The translations under genes were made by a program, and so were the position numbers. Under the pieces are notes generated by a model that was not told where the DNA came from, searched no databases, and was given only the letters and a program-made list of their open reading frames with translations. 64,000 nt of DNA from Rhizopus arrhizus (lineage: Eukaryota; Mucoromycota; Mucoromycetes; Mucorales; Rhizopodaceae), in assembly GCA_024220505.1 (NCBI GenBank), contig JAKZZE010000004.1:1612001-1676000 (forward strand), read 5' to 3'. Positions 31,848 to 45,204 of the stretch are shown here, piece by piece (position 1 is the first letter of the stretch; each line of letters begins with the position of its first letter).

Positions 31848-32421
31848 TTAATCCAGATCTTGGTCTTCAATTAAATCCATTTCCAAAGTTTTACCATGAA
31901 TAGCTAAATATTCTTTGATTGCTTCAACATTAACGAATAGATTGTATTTGATTAAGCCCAAAAAGCTTCTTTCCATTAAATTAATATCTTTTGAAGTATA
32001 TACATAATCTGTCATGACAACCATCGCTTGACTTGTCAAGCAAGTGCCTGTTTCAGATAGGAATTTAGAGGCCGTTAAGATTGCTGCTAAAAAAAGACGA
32101 TAGGGTGTATCTAATTCTCCACAAGCATGCGTTGGTAAACATGATTTCAATCGTTGTAGGTAGATGAGTGATACAAGACAAACAGAGGGTGGTAGTTTAG
32201 ATCGTTTGAATACGTTAGCAATGAATTCATGAAGTGGTGGTAATTTATGATTTCGATATTTTAACATTTGTTTCTTCATTCGTTTAGTTGATATTGGTAA
32301 TAATGTAGTAGCTGTATTGGTAGTGAAGGCTAGAATCATATTTAAGATATTGTTTATTGATCTAAATAGACTTCTTACATAAAAGTGCCTCTGGACTTCT
32401 TGAACATACTGTAGCTAACAT
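31848..32421 (-). CDS. PCL/Pho80-type cyclin
   Basis: Two exons (32421-32379 and 32329-31848, 49-bp intron) give 174 residues starting MLATVCSRSPEALL. A single cyclin box covers about residues 40-150: PPLHEFIANVFKRSKLPPSV, LVSLIYLQRLKS, YRLFLAAILTASKFL and the helix around LMERSFLGLIKYNLFVN. The spacing and L-x-Y-L-x-R-L motif match PCL/Pho80-like cyclins, which activate Pho85-type kinases in nutrient signalling and G1 control. The exact PCL subtype cannot be told. The protein is short, with only an acidic tail after the box. An A-rich tract (T-rich on the coding strand) lies just upstream of the start. Confidence 0.8.
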
Positions 32422-32699
32422 CATTGATTAAAATAAGATGAAAAAAACAAAAAAATAAAAAAAAAAAAGTGAGATTTATATCTATTGGAGTTTAAAAATA
32501 GGTAATACCAGCTATTCGCTGTCAATTTGTAATCTACACCAATCAATTTTCAATGTCTTATCTCTCCACACAACCAAATGGGGAGAAAGAGAAAGAGAGA
32601 GAGTCACTTTCCTTTTTTGTTTATTTACATATACAGCATGGTGAGGAATTAAAAAAAAAAAAAATAAATAATAAGCAAATCATCCTCCCTCTTTCACTT

Positions 32700-33269
32700 T
32701 TAAACAGTCTTTGCATTACGCTTCTTTTTATAATCATTAATGGCGGATTTAATAGCATCCTCAGCCAACACTAGATTGGATAAGTAACGAGATGAGAAAA
32801 TAGTATAAAAACTTACTGGAACAATGCAACTTGACAGGAGGTAAACATAATTCTTTGGCAATTTCTGTATTCTTAATCTTTCCAGCTTCTTCAAGAGTCA
32901 TGCCACGAACACGTTCTGTCATGAAACTACTGGAAGCAATAGCAGAACCACAGCCAAATGTCTTGAATCGTACATCCACAATTTTACCCGTGGCGTCATC
33001 GACCTTAATTTGTAACTTCATCACATCACCACAAGCAGGTGCGCCTACTAATCCTGTACCAACATCTGTGTCTGTCTTTGGAAAAGATCCTACATTACGA
33101 GGACGTTCATAATGATCAATGACCTTATTCGCATAAATAATCAACAAAGCCATTTGAACTATTTTCTATAAAATACCTTTTCATGATAGAAACGAGCTCC
33201 AGAAAGAGAAAGAGGCTTTTGAATGATTTGAGTGGATCTTTTTAAAGTTGTAAATGTGGTACGCAACAT
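32700..33269 (-). CDS. ISU1: Iron-sulfur cluster scaffold protein Isu1/IscU
   Basis: Three exons (33269-33177, 33123-32817, 32770-32700) give 156 residues. The first exon is a basic, Ser/Thr-rich mitochondrial presequence ending FYHEK. The mature part has all three cluster-ligand cysteines: GAPACGD, FKTFGCGSAIASSS and KLHCSMLAEDA, plus the LPPVK motif recognised by the Ssq1/HscA-type chaperone. Isu1 receives sulfur from Nfs1 in the mitochondrial matrix, assembles [2Fe-2S] clusters and passes them on. The introns are 53 and 46 bp. On the plus strand a run of about 23 A (33298-33320) lies 28 bp upstream, T-rich on the coding strand. Confidence 0.95.
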
Positions 33270-34066
33270 GCTTATTAATGAAAGAAGGTGGAAATAAAAA
33301 AAAAAAAAAAAAAAAAAAAGGAAATAAAATGGAAAAAAAAAAGTTTTTATACTACGGGGGGGGCCATTTCAATCTGATAATTTTTTTTTTGCAGTGTGAC
33401 TCGGGATCTTTTTTATTTCATTGGCCATAATCACCGAATCAGCCCGCCAGTGAACTCCGAAATGAATTGAGAAAAATTATGCAAATTTTGCTTGGGAAAT
33501 ATTTTTAATGTTTTACTGAACGATAGAGTCTTGAAAGACTGGTTCTATCACTACTGTGATGGATTCATGTTGATAAAGATACGGTCAGTGATGTGTAAAA
33601 TAGGATTTATTCATTTACAAGTGACATTGGTTTTGCTATTTCATGTAAACATGATGTTCAATCGCTTTATTTTTATTGAATAAAGCTAGAGTCAAATAAC
33701 CTCTTTTTTTTTTGTTGGCCATTTTCATAAATACACGCAAAATGACTTTAAAGAGTCGCGTGAAATAAAAAAAAAAAAAAAACTTTAAAATTGATGAATG
33801 ACAAACTGTTTCACTTTATTTTTGTCCTTGTGAATGGTCATGAATATCAGTTGTAAAAAGATTGAAACAAATTTCCTTTTAGACATTCTATTTTCAATCA
33901 AAATCGTAAAGTAAATGAGAATACTTTTAGAGCAGAGAAGGAGAGGAGTATTAAAATTTTCATATAATCCAGATACCGCACAGACAAAAACAAGTGTACC
34001 TTTTTTATATATTTTTTTTTTTATTCTTTTTTATTATTTTTTTTTTTTTATTAATTTTTAATTTTT
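33270..34066. other. Divergent intergenic region, no gene seen
   Basis: About 800 bp between ISU1 (minus) and the next plus-strand gene. It contains an A23 run, a G9 run near 33354 and T-rich tracts at 34002-34062 next to the start. No coding signal. Confidence 0.5.
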
Positions 34067-35142
34067 ATGCTGTCAAAGGATTTGTCTAACAATTCACCTT
34101 CCGGTTCCATTTCTATCACAACTAAAGCAAGTCCAATCATCAAAACAAAAACACAGTCCAATCCTGGTCTATCATTCTTTTGTCAACCTATTGTTTCATT
34201 ATCTAAGCCGACGAAAACCAAGGCAACTCAGCCCATGGTAGTCAGTCGAATCAACTTGCCCATCTCTCGACCTAAAGAAGAAGAAGAAGAAGAAGTACCA
34301 ATAAGCAAAGTATCTCCAGTAAAAACAAGTGGAATAGGAACATTTATGCTAAGAGGTTTATTATTTCCACAAAAAGCATTAGATGAAGCAAAGGTTCATC
34401 GAAGGGTAAAAGAAAAAAAAAAAAGTTTTGGGAATGAGACAAGAACTAAAGATTTTACAGATTGAAGACTTGGAAATAGAAAAGAACTCACTGTTGACTT
34501 TAAACCAAACACTTGAAACTGTTGTAAAAGAACAGACGAATACTATCATTGACTTGCAAAAGAGACTAGCTGCGTAATAACGATTACATCACGATTTGAA
34601 TTATTATTGACTGTTGTATAGAATAGAAAGACCACTTACACCAGGTTTAGATACCACATCAAGTAAAAATGGAATTATGGTAAGTTTAATTTTTCATATT
34701 TTCATCCACTAATAAACATAAAGTCTTGTAGCGAGTTTGAAAAGACAGAAGGTGATCATACTGGTGATGATGATGATGAAGCTGCGTTTGAAAGGATCCG
34801 ACTGATGCTTTTACAGCTCATTCAACAAGCTCAATCTGCTGTCTTATTACCTTCTCCGACATCACCTGATAATTCAGGTACGCAAATTTACATTGTTCAT
34901 ACATTGTCTAACACGCGAATAAAGCCAATAGGAAATCAAAAGTAATAAGGACACCTTCTACAAAGCAAATAAGATCAATATCAATCACCACACCACCTAC
35001 TTCACCTATACCAACCAAAAGACCACCTTCTTTATATAAAAGTAATTCAAAATCTTCAATCAACAGTCTCTCTTCCAATCTGTCAAAAAGATCAGTAAAA
35101 ACACAACCAAAACAAAAAAAAAATACTAAAAGCAGTACATAA
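34067..35142 (+). CDS. Coiled-coil protein of unknown function
   Basis: Five exons (34067-34405, 34452-34573, 34622-34679, 34724-34877, 34925-35142) give 296 residues. The N-terminus is Ser/Thr/Lys-rich and disordered, with a poly-Glu run (residues 67-72). Residues 114-153 are a coiled coil (ILQIEDLEIEKNSLL...VVKEQTNTIIDLQKRLAA). A second predicted helix follows the acidic stretch GDDDDEAAFERIRLMLLQLI, and the tail is rich in Ser, Thr, Pro and Lys. The first intron (46 bp) contains an A12 run; reading through it would suggest a false frameshift. No family is recognised. The composition suits a microtubule- or scaffold-associated protein, but that is only a guess. Confidence 0.65.
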
Positions 35143-35283
35143 TCATGATACCCCCCTCCAATCCTTTCTTTTCTTTTTTTAACTATTTATTTTTATACAT
35201 TTTATATCTTTTCTTTTTCGGGTGATTTCAATACAAGGAAATAATATTTCAAAAAAGAATAATAAAAAAGCACCTACAAAAAC

Positions 35284-36958
35284 TTAAAGCTTGTTGGAAG
35301 AAGGATTTACATTTTGAACAGGCCAAGTGTAACTATCATCACGGTGATAACCATGCTTCTTTACGAATTCATCCAATTCCTTTGGACCACGAGAACCATA
35401 AGCATACGTTTTGATATCAACATCGGAATCATGTTTGTCAATCTTGTGAAGTAGAGGTGTAAAGATCTTCCAGGCAGCCTGAAGTTCATCATCTCTTACA
35501 AAGTTTGAATGATCATTACGCAAGACATCCAAGATGAGAGATTCATAAGCATCAGGGATAGCAAGGTCAGTATAACGTTCGTGGTAAGTCAAGTCCAGAT
35601 CAGTCTGAATGGTTTCGTAGGACAAACCAGGTTGTTTGTTATTGAATTTTAAATACACAGCCTCTTTGGGTTGAATACGAATGACTAACTCATTACGAGG
35701 GGAGCCACTAAACAAGTTACCGGCCACATGGTGGAACTGCAGACGAACTTCGACCTTGGCTTCATTCAAGGCCTTACCTGCCTTCAAGATAAAGGGTACG
35801 CCTTCCCAACGTTCATTATTCACATAACAAACAGTAGCAGCAAAAGTAGGGGTCAAACTGTCCTTGTTCTTGAGAGTTTCATCTTCAAGGTAACCAGGCT
35901 TACCATCAGCAGCAACATATTGACCCAACAAGGTATCTTCGATACGAATGGGAGAGATACACTTCAACACCTTGACTTTTTCATCACGAATAGCTTCAGA
36001 GTCAGTAGAGATAGGTCTTTCCATAGCAATCAAGGAAAGTACTTGAAGTAAATCTAAAAGGACATGAATAGTGTATTCAAAAGAAAAAAGAAAACTTACG
36101 GTTTTGAATAATATCACGAATGATACCAAATTCATCAAAATAACCACCACGTCCTTCAGTTCCAAAAGGTTCCTTGAACGTGATCTGAACATTATCAACA
36201 TAAGTACGACTCCAGGCATGTCCAAGTAAGACATTAGCAAAACGAAGGTTCATGATGTTCTTCACCATCTCTTTACCGAGATAATGATCAATACGATAAA
36301 TCTGATAAAATAGGATGAATGTGAGTCACAAAGAACAGCAACCAATTAATTTACCTCATTTTCAGTAAAGAGAGCACCCAATTCACGACCTAAATGATCA
36401 GAGGATTCAGAGTCCATACCGAATGGTTTCTCGACCACCAGCCTGTTACTTCCCTCAGTCGTGTACACATTACGTTTCAATCCTTGTGCTACAGGAATAA
36501 AAACAGAAGGAGGCAGGGCCATATAATACACGCGATTTTTCTTTTCAACTTTTCTTTCCTTTTCAGATACTTCAATTGCCTCGTTCAATTTTTGGAAAGA
36601 GGCATCTTCATCATATTGACCAGAGACATAAGATGTCATCTTTTTGAATTCTTCCAACTTTTCAGGGTCTTGAATCTTGATATATTGAGTGATACGTTGA
36701 ATATAATCCTCATGCGACATCTTTGTACGCGCATAACCAATGATCTTGGTCTTCTCTGGTAAAAATCCATTACGATAAAGACCGAATAAGGCAGGGTATG
36801 TCTTTTTCTTTGCAAGGTCACCCGAGGCACCAAGGACTAATCTTTCTTCAGTTTTTTTTTTTCCTTTTATCTCATTCATCTTATTTACCAACAATAGTAA
36901 CAGAGTTACCGAGTTCTTTAGATACTTGATCACGAAGGATTTCTACAGGAGATGTCAT
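35284..36958 (-). CDS. ZWF1: Glucose-6-phosphate 1-dehydrogenase
   Basis: Four exons (36958-36889, 36836-36355, 36301-36100, 36053-35284; introns 46-53 bp) give 507 residues, the usual length. The NADP-binding motif [13 protein letters not shown] spans the first splice junction, and the catalytic motif [13 protein letters not shown] starts exon 3. Further family blocks are [30 protein letters not shown] and the C-terminal [17 protein letters not shown]. The enzyme oxidises glucose 6-phosphate to 6-phosphogluconolactone in the cytosol and makes NADPH for the oxidative pentose phosphate pathway. A run of about 23 A on the plus strand (36987-37009) lies just upstream of the start. Confidence 0.95.
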
Positions 36959-37236
36959 AATAATAATAAAAAGAGAAAAGAAAGAAAGAAAAAAAAAAAA
37001 AAAAAAAAAAGGGCTCTAAAATCTTAAACTTGCATTACAATCGGCGCGCGACTTTATAAGGAACCCCAAACACAATTTTTTTTTTGGCCTTGTTCCTGAT
37101 AACTCGTTTGATTTTTATCCCGAGTTACACATAGAGTAATGCTTTATAAGCAAACGCGTAAGCGCTTAATAACATTATTCATTATTTCAACGGAAAAACT
37201 TTTATTTCCGAAAGAACCTTTTATAACATCGCTTTA

Positions 37237-38010
37237 TTAAATGCGGAAACCCCAAAGTTCTAATTCAACACATTCAAACTCTGATTTTGGTGTTAATCTT
37301 TCATTATCAAATGTAGGACATGATTGACTGTATCCTTTTTCTAATTCAGAATTTATCCATAGTCCAAATCCACCTTCCCTAAGCTTACAAATCAGTTTCG
37401 TACTTTCATCTCTCTTTATCTTACCCTCCGCCAATCGCAATGAAATCTGAATCTGAAAGTATCATGTAATCATTTTTTCCTGTCCACTGATACGCTGTTA
37501 CTTTAGATTCCGATGATGACCATTTCCAAAGAAAGCTTTTTATACAAACTCATCTTGAGCCTTCTTTTTTTTTTTTATTTTTTTTTATATCTCACTTACC
37601 ATTCTCCTGTACCATAATATCTTGAGTTTGGTTTTAATGTCTCATTTAAAAATGCTCCAAATAGCTATTTACAAGTCATGAATCTCTTCACTGTACTGTA
37701 CATTTAATTATATACATTATCATCTGCATCTTTTACTACTAAAACACAGGGTCCCTTATTATTCTTTGCCAATCGATAAAGAGTCATTAAGCTGATACCG
37801 TGCTGATCCAAACTATATAAAAGTGTCATTTCGGGTGCAAGTCTATACCGTCGAGGTAAATAAGGCCACAGCTTTTAACTAGAGTTTAGTGTAAAAGATG
37901 ATGGATTGATCAACAAAAAAAATGATAAACTTTACTTTATCAGCTATTTCATTTGTCAACACTATATCAGTGTCCTCTCTTCGACCTGTTAACCTTACTG
38001 CTCTTGACAT
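37237..38010 (-). CDS. OXR1: TLDc-domain oxidation resistance protein
   Basis: Five exons (38010-37936, 37871-37716, 37664-37600, 37535-37425, 37378-37237) give 182 residues, almost all TLDc domain: LWPYLPRRYRLAPEMTLLYS, LDQHGISLMTLY, FGAFLNETLKP, YYGTGECFLWKW, VTAYQWTGKNDYMILSDSDF, IGGGEGGFGLWINSEL and the closing ELELWGF. TLDc proteins of the Oxr1 type bind and regulate the V-ATPase and protect against oxidative stress. The protein lacks the LysM and GRAM parts of animal OXR1, as is usual in fungi. Its promoter region holds a remarkable A-rich minisatellite (38037-38108) immediately upstream of the start. Confidence 0.88.
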
Positions 38011-38035
38011 TCTATGAATTAACCTTTATTTCCGA

Positions 38036-38110
38036 AAAAAAAAAAAAAAAGAAACAAAAAAAAAAAAAAGAAACAAAAAAAAAAAAAAGAAACAAAAAAA
38101 AAAAAAAGAA
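38036..38110. repeat. A-rich minisatellite, about 17-18 bp period
   Basis: About four copies of a unit made of 13-14 A followed by GAAAC, ending just 26 bp before the OXR1 start codon (on the minus strand: T-tracts interrupted by GTTTC). It probably overlaps the 5' untranslated region or core promoter. Confidence 0.85.
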
Positions 38111-39787
38111 AGTTTAAAAACTCTAAGCCTTTAAATTATTTTAATCTGTACTGCATTACCAAAAAGCGAATACTTTTACAAAAAAAAAAAATATGATTAC
38201 TGTTTTCTCAAACTCTAAGACATACTGAGCTCTCTCTATAAAGCCAGATATTGTAAACTTGACCAAGAAAAAGACAATACCAATAAGTCCCTCTCTTTTT
38301 CAATACAAAATAAATTATTTTTATAGTCATGACAAGTTAAAATCAAGAAGAATGCGTTGAAATGCGTATCATTGTTTGAATAAATGGTGAAAAAAAAAAA
38401 AACTAATCCAAATAAAGCTTTAGTTTAAATTTTTTTTTTTTTTTTTTTCAAAATGATCTACTATTGATTGAGCAAATGTGTACATCAAAAAATGAGAAAA
38501 TTATCACTGGGTCAAACAATCTTTTTATTTGAATAGTGCCTGTTTATATCACATATATTTCGAAAATTATATTCTACAATAGAATGTACCATCTCAGAAT
38601 CTATATAAAGAGCTATACACCTTATACAAAATCAGTCATTTAAGCATTATTATGATAATAAATTTATTCTCTACACCTGAAAAAAAAAAAAGCGTCATCT
38701 TCAAATTCCGACGCCCTTGATCATGCTTGATATTACATTAAAAACTATCAAATATGAGCATAATACTAGGCCTAGTTACTTTTTTTTTGCCATCACACGA
38801 AGAAGTTTCCCATAGACCATCTAATACTTGGTTATATCTTTAGAATTTTTTTTTTCGTCGACTTTTATTAAAAAATATTTAAATTCTACAAAAAAATTTT
38901 AAAAAAAAATCATATCAATACTAAGGGATTTAAAGAATGATTCTGCACAATAGAATAGCTCAAACGACACGTAAAATTGTCTACAACATGCATCTTCTTT
39001 TCATGTATTTCAAACACTTCTGACCAAACAAAAAAAATTTATTTTATTTTTGCAAGAAAGTTTTCTAAAAAGGAAATCTTTGGTGTAACATGCAACCATA
39101 AAAGGCGATTTTTAAAGCGTGCAATGTCATCCAAAAATACAATGTCAATAACGTCAAAAATATGTATCTAAAAAACTTGTTTGTCACGGTTGCTAAGATA
39201 GAAGAAAAAGTTCTGCTCTTCTTTTCTTAAAGACATTAAACTTTGTTTTGCTTCTTTCGAGTACACTTGTGCTTTAGTCTGGATTTCTGCTCTCGTTTAT
39301 AACTTCTATTTTTTTAATGTATACACTATAAAAATAGTATACAATAAAAGGATCATGTATATAGACTAATAGTCTTGTTTATTTCACACGTTACTGTTTT
39401 GTAATAGATAACCAGCATCTTCAGACTTCTCTACTGTTTGTTGATAAGCAGGTAACACTATTTATTGTATCAAGCAGTGACGCTTTTTAATCGTTATTTA
39501 CAAAAGAGAAGGAAATTGAATGTAGTATATCCATGGCTACGTTGTCTTGTATTTGCAAAAATTACATTCAATCTGTAGACACAGACATACTTTAGGATCT
39601 TATTCAAGATTATTAAAGTACAATAGTCATTCAAGTAAAAATATCAACATCCAGCATTCTCAATCCTTGATCCTTCTACACAATATTCATTCTCCGCGTG
39701 TATTCTTTTTCTTTCATTTCAAGCGCGTCTTGTTTCGTGTTTTATTTTTTTTCACCTTTACCTTTTGAGCGCTCGGAAGCTTAAAAA
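38111..39787. other. AT-rich divergent intergenic region
   Basis: About 1.7 kb between OXR1 (minus) and SCC2 (plus). It contains homopolymer runs (T20 near 38440) and no coding signal I can support. T8 (about 39743) and pyrimidine-rich sequence lie within 45 bp of the SCC2 start. Confidence 0.5.
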
Positions 39788-42700
39788 ATGACTATAACCT
39801 CACCATTAGAATTTCAAGCACCAATGCCTTTCGCAGCTCCCATGTCTGCTTTCTCCGCGACACCACAAACAAGCTGTAAGCTTTTGTGAACCCACTTTAA
39901 TTAAATTAATTTTTTTTTTCTATTTTGCGTAGTAATTCACAGTCGACTTTCACATTACATCAATAGCATATGCGATGAATTAGACAAATTTGAAAAAAGC
40001 AAGATACAAACCACAAACTTTTTATTAAAATTTCATGATGATACACCCATGTTGGATATGCAAGTCGCTCGACAATTTGCTTCTTTCACCTTTATGATGA
40101 TCAAGCAGTTCAAAAGCCTAGACTCTCTTGATGCATCCAAATTAGGCAAAGTGATCAAGCTATTGGAAAACACAGTACTTTTGTCCGCTGAAATTGATAT
40201 TGTTGAACTCTATGCACAAAAGAGCAAGGACAAGACGGCTATTTTCTCTATGCTTTACCTTATTAGTGATGCTATCGAAGTGTGTGGTATATTATTTGAA
40301 ATATTATCAACTTGCAAATTTGATAAACAACATATTTCTCGAACTCTTATTTCAAATTGCTTGCAATTCATAAAAAATCAATTGGACTTTATTGTCTATC
40401 CCTTTATCGACCTGACTGAAGACGAAGCCTCTTTATGTAATACTAGGCAAAAAGATTGAACATAGTCTACCATTTTGATTAACGCTTTTCTTTATGTATC
40501 AATAACATAGCAAATACGAATGCTCAGGAAGTTTATAAATTGATTGAAGAAGCACCAAAATTAAAAGCACTTGTATCTACATTTATTCCCAACATCACTC
40601 GATTTCTACGACGTACCTTTCATTTACTTGAACATGAAGAGTTGGACGATGATGTTTTGGTCACAGTAGCCTATATCAGCATGACACCTTTTTTTCATGA
40701 TTATTCAGAGCAAAACATGTGCATCTTGTTGGATACGGACGAAACTGACACGAGTACATTCAGCCCTTATGAGCAACTAAAGATAAGTGCGCTTCAAATA
40801 CTCAAGCATGTATTCAGTGCTTATCCTCGACACAGACGCTGGATTTTTGAAGAAATCCTGACCAGCTTGGGTTCTTTGACAGTGATGAGCGATAAAAAAA
40901 ATTATCGATTACATGATAACCAGTCCATTCATGTCGTCAGCGCGCTTTTCATGGAGCTCGTTCAGGCATGTTCTGCATTGAATAATTCTTTAGCCTATAA
41001 AAACTGGTTTAGAAAGTGGAACATCAAGTATCAAAAAGCACAAAAAAATAATGAGACCCAGAAAATGAAATTATTAAACGATCAGTTATTAACAAAGGCC
41101 GCCAAGGCTTGGAGGATGAGCGCAGAGACTGCTGCAAACAGTGCTTCTTACTTTCTTGAGTTCTTGATGTCAAAGTAAAACAAAGAAACAAGTTTATTTG
41201 CCGTCTTATTCATGTACTGTTTTTCTTTTTTGATAGATGCAAAACAAAAAGAGCGGATGTTTGCTCATTGGAAGAATACAGACAGTTATTATCAAACACA
41301 CTTGAGGATGTGATGACAGTATTTAATGATCCAGCATGGCCAGTAGCTGAGCTTATCATGAAAGTTTTCAGTCGTATCCTTGTAAGAGAAACATAAAGAT
41401 TCATTCCACTCTTTATTGACCAGTAGCATGCAGATTTCTTTACTAGAAGGAAACCATTCAGATCAATATTTGAAATCCCTGGCAGTTGACTGGCTTGGCA
41501 TGATTGCATGTAAAATTAAATCAAGTCAAAACGCTTTAGCTGGTGAAGGAAATACATATACACCAGAATGGATTTATGACTTAAACGATAAACTTCCTGC
41601 TCATATTGATAAAGATACATCCATTGAATCCGTCGAGTTACTGAATCAATGCCGTAAAAAGTTATTAGATAGTGTTGCCAAGGAATCTGTCAGTGCAAGT
41701 GTCATCCAGTTTTATTTATGTAATTGGGGGTTTATGGAATCAGTCGTATGGACAAAGGCAAACAAAGGATGGAGAATTGATAAAAAATCAAAAGCATCTA
41801 AAAATAACTCCGCAATAGCAGCAGAGGAAAATTCAGTCAAAGAAATAAAAGGCTCAGTAGAACAAGAAGATGTGAACATGGAAACAGAAGATAACACTTT
41901 ATTGGTTCCTAATAAAGAAGAAGAAGAAGAGGAGGAGGAAGAGGAAAAGTGGCCAATAGAAGCCGTCGAATTACTTCAAAATACTTGCAAATATTATTGG
42001 CTAAGCTGCTTAGGGTTTGAGTATAGTTTTCCCAAGCCAAACAAACCATACATGTTCCCCGAGATGTCTAGAAATGATCTTACTAGTTTAGTTGAGCTTT
42101 TAGCGTCACGTCAATCTTTGTATACCAGTTACGACTTTATTCTATCGGAAATTTTGCTTTGTCTAGATAAGGATGCTGTTTTCCTTCGAGTCAGATCTTT
42201 GAAGGCCATTGGGAAGATATCATCTCAAGTTCCTGAAATACTGGAAGAAGTAAGAACCAAAAAAAAAAAGATGATTTATTCTTATATTTTTCTATTTAGG
42301 GCCGTGCCCGTGTCTCTGTCATTCAAAGAGTACACGATTCATCTCCTTCAGTAAGAGATGCGGCCGTGGAAACGATTGCGAAATATCTGAGCAAACAACT
42401 GGATATTTCGCCCGAACTATATGAATTAGTCAGTGGTAGAATCATGGTAAGTTTAGTCAATTGCTCGACATGGCTGTGTGTATTCATTTTTGTACCAAAG
42501 GATACTTCAGTAGCTGTTCGCAAACGTCTCGTGAGGCTTTTACGCGAACTTTACTTTAAGTTTACAGATATTGAAGTAAAGAAAGATATTGCATCCAAGT
42601 TAATTATGAGAATTGGTGATAATGAAGAGACAATTAGTCAACAATCTTTAAAGGCAACCCAAGAGATTTTGTTTTTGCCTTTCAAAGAAATTGAAAAAGA

Positions 42701-45056
42701 CGGAAATGATTATTTCGGATACACATATGCAAATGCTCCAAAAGATCGTAAAAGGCGTATCAATAATTTAACCAGTATTATTGTGGGTGCAGTTGCAAAA
42801 CTAGACTCTTCATTATCCACTCAAAATATAGCGTTGTCTCAAATTGTACAAAAGGTACCTATTTCCTTTTCAAGCACATGATATTTTTCTCTAAATAGCA
42901 ATGCTTTTCTTAGACGGTTGATGGCTTGGATGAAAAATCAAAAGGATGGTATGAAAGAATATTCCAATGGATTATTGATTCTTTGTTTGATCGAATGATA
43001 TTACTTGATGAAGAAGACAATACCGCAGAATTTATCAACTGTTTAGCCACTGTATATGCATTTGCAAAATCATGTCCAAATCTACTGAGAGAACCACAAA
43101 TTTCTATGCTACAGCCTTACCTAACAATATCAGAACAGGTAAAAGTTCAACGGAAAATGATGAGAGATAAAGGTTACTTAAATTATAACAGGATGATTGG
43201 ACTAAAGCATCTTATGTGTTGATGATTTATCGCGATGTACTGCCTCAAATGAAGTACCATGATCGTGATACGATTGACCTCTTGGAGCGTATTTTATTGC
43301 AACTATTGACAAAGTGTCCTCTAGATATGACTTCCATTGGCGCTTCCTGTCTCTGTGCCATTGTAAGTCAAATATCACACCGCTACAACATTCTGATCAA
43401 AATCCTTGGTTCGTGTGTAACTAAACTACGTCAAGTACGAGAAGCCATCCGACAGGGCACGGTTTCTAAAAGCATCTTTTCAGGTGTTTTAAAGATGATC
43501 TTGCTTTGTGGCTTGCTTTGTCAACATTTCGAATTTGATAAACGGCGTGAAGAGAAACCGGCTGCGATGAGCGCCTTGGATCTGGTGTATAAAGGAGAGA
43601 TTGGAACCTTGATATTTGACCTTTTACATTTTTTTACTGAAGATGTCATCAATGAGCTGGGCGAGCAGGGTATGGTGCTTCGAATGACTGCTCTTCAAGG
43701 CCTCGGTTATTTTTATTCATCGAACCCGATATTTATGGTATCAGAAAGTAGTACGACATTGATGGACAGGATCTTTCAAGAAGGATCCGCGTCTTTGAAA
43801 ACACAGTTGATGCGTGTTTTCCAAGAATTTATGGGAGCCGAAGAAAAAAGAATAAACAAACGTCAAGAGGATGACAAGAAAGAAGAAGAAGAAGAAAAGA
43901 AGACAGATAATAACAAAATCCTGGCGAATACGGAAGAATATGCTGAATTAGGTGTAAGTGGCTCACTGATGCAGCGATATTTGCCAAAGATATTAGAATG
44001 TGCACTTTGCGAGTTTACTGATCTTCGATATGCTGCATTCGAAGTTGTCTCTTCTGTCATTCACCGAGCTTTAGCTCATCCTGTACTATGTATGCCTGCA
44101 GTAATTGCTGCTGAAACAAGTCCAGACATCATTCTTCGAACGAAAGCTTATTACATGCACAAGTACGCTCATGATAAATATGGCTTGATGTTATACAGTC
44201 AAATGAACGAATATATTAGTACTTCATTTCAGTATCAAAAGGTCTTGTTTGGTAGTAAAATACAAGGTAAAGCTAAGCAAAATAAAAAACCATGCAATCT
44301 AATCACGTTATTTTTTCATAGGCTATGGTAAAAGAGGTGGCGATTCTAAAGTTGAGTCTGTTCTTTCCTTGACATATTCTTTTATAAAGGGGCACAAAAA
44401 GATCAAATTTGATTTTTTCCAAGCACTTGTACGACCTTTCACTTTTGAATTAAAAACGACAAGTCCTGAAGATGTTGATATTGCTTACCTCAAATACTTG
44501 GTCGAAAATATAATGATGATGGATTACAGTACTACAAGTGAAGTGCTGTTTGTTGTTTTTCACATAGACAAACTCTTAACTTCGCTTGGCGCAGATTTGT
44601 TATCATTTGTACAGTCCCTCAAAAAGCAAGAGAGAATGGTTGAATCAGATGAATGTATGATTGATGATGAGGACAGCAATGAAAATGGACTAGAGGAAGA
44701 GGTCGCAGTTGCCTCCAAACTTTCAATAGCGCTGTGTATGATTATGCTGCTTAAGAAGCTCTTGATAGAATTATACGATATACCTGACGAGTAAAAAACC
44801 TTAAAATATGAAATCTGTCACATTCTTACTAAAGCTTAACATTAGAGAAGTGCGCGAGTACAGTCTTACCCAAAAGCATAGATCCCGTGACGTCGTAAAG
44901 GATATTGAAGTGAATCAGTTTATTGATTGGGAGGAAGAACTACAGTATTTCCGGTACAATCGGCTAGACAAGCAAACAGCAGTTGATGCTTGCACGAAAT
45001 TTGAATGTTTAATCATAACCGACGCAACCGTCGTTATTACAACCGATACCATATAG
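39788..45056 (+). CDS. SCC2: Sister chromatid cohesion protein Scc2/Mis4 (NIPBL), cohesin loader
   Basis: Eleven exons join in frame: 39788-39875, 39933-40436, 40511-41174, 41237-41381, 41434-42249, 42300-42446, 42501-42854, 42914-43138, 43192-44266, 44322-44790 and 44846-45056, about 1565 residues. It is an alpha-solenoid of HEAT repeats. Family blocks include HRRWIFEEILTSLGSL, YRLHDNQSIHVVSALF, EYRQLLSNTLEDVMTVFNDP with WPVAELIMKVFSR, FLRVRSLKAIGKISSQVP, RVSVIQRVHDSSPSVRDAAV and VAVRKRLVRLLRELYFK. With Scc4 it loads cohesin onto chromatin and stimulates its ATPase. Acidic low-complexity linkers interrupt the repeats (residues near the EEEEEEEEE run at 41920-41945). The short N-terminus fits fungal Mis4/Scc2. 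Introns are 50-74 bp. Confidence 0.88.
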
Positions 45057-45200
45057 AAAACAAACCCATTATTATTCATGTATACTTTTTTGAAGAAAAA
45101 GTTATTTTAATGCGTGCCTTGATTATGTATACAAAGTGACACTAAGCACAGGAGCAATTTTGATTGGATATTAAAAGGAACTTAATCATTACTTCTCTTT

Positions 45201-45204
<4 letters not shown>

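Noticed and set aside
34390..34460. Apparent frameshift at an A12 run in the coiled-coil gene
   Set aside because: A 46-bp intron (34406-34451) covers the run and joins the exons in frame, so no indel is needed.
38036..38110. Regular A-rich units as a CRISPR-like array
   Set aside because: The units are adjacent homopolymer-rich repeats with no spacers, i.e. a minisatellite.
39547..39768. Open frame of 73 codons upstream of SCC2
   Set aside because: Its composition is that of random AT-rich DNA, no motif is visible, and it overlaps the likely promoter.
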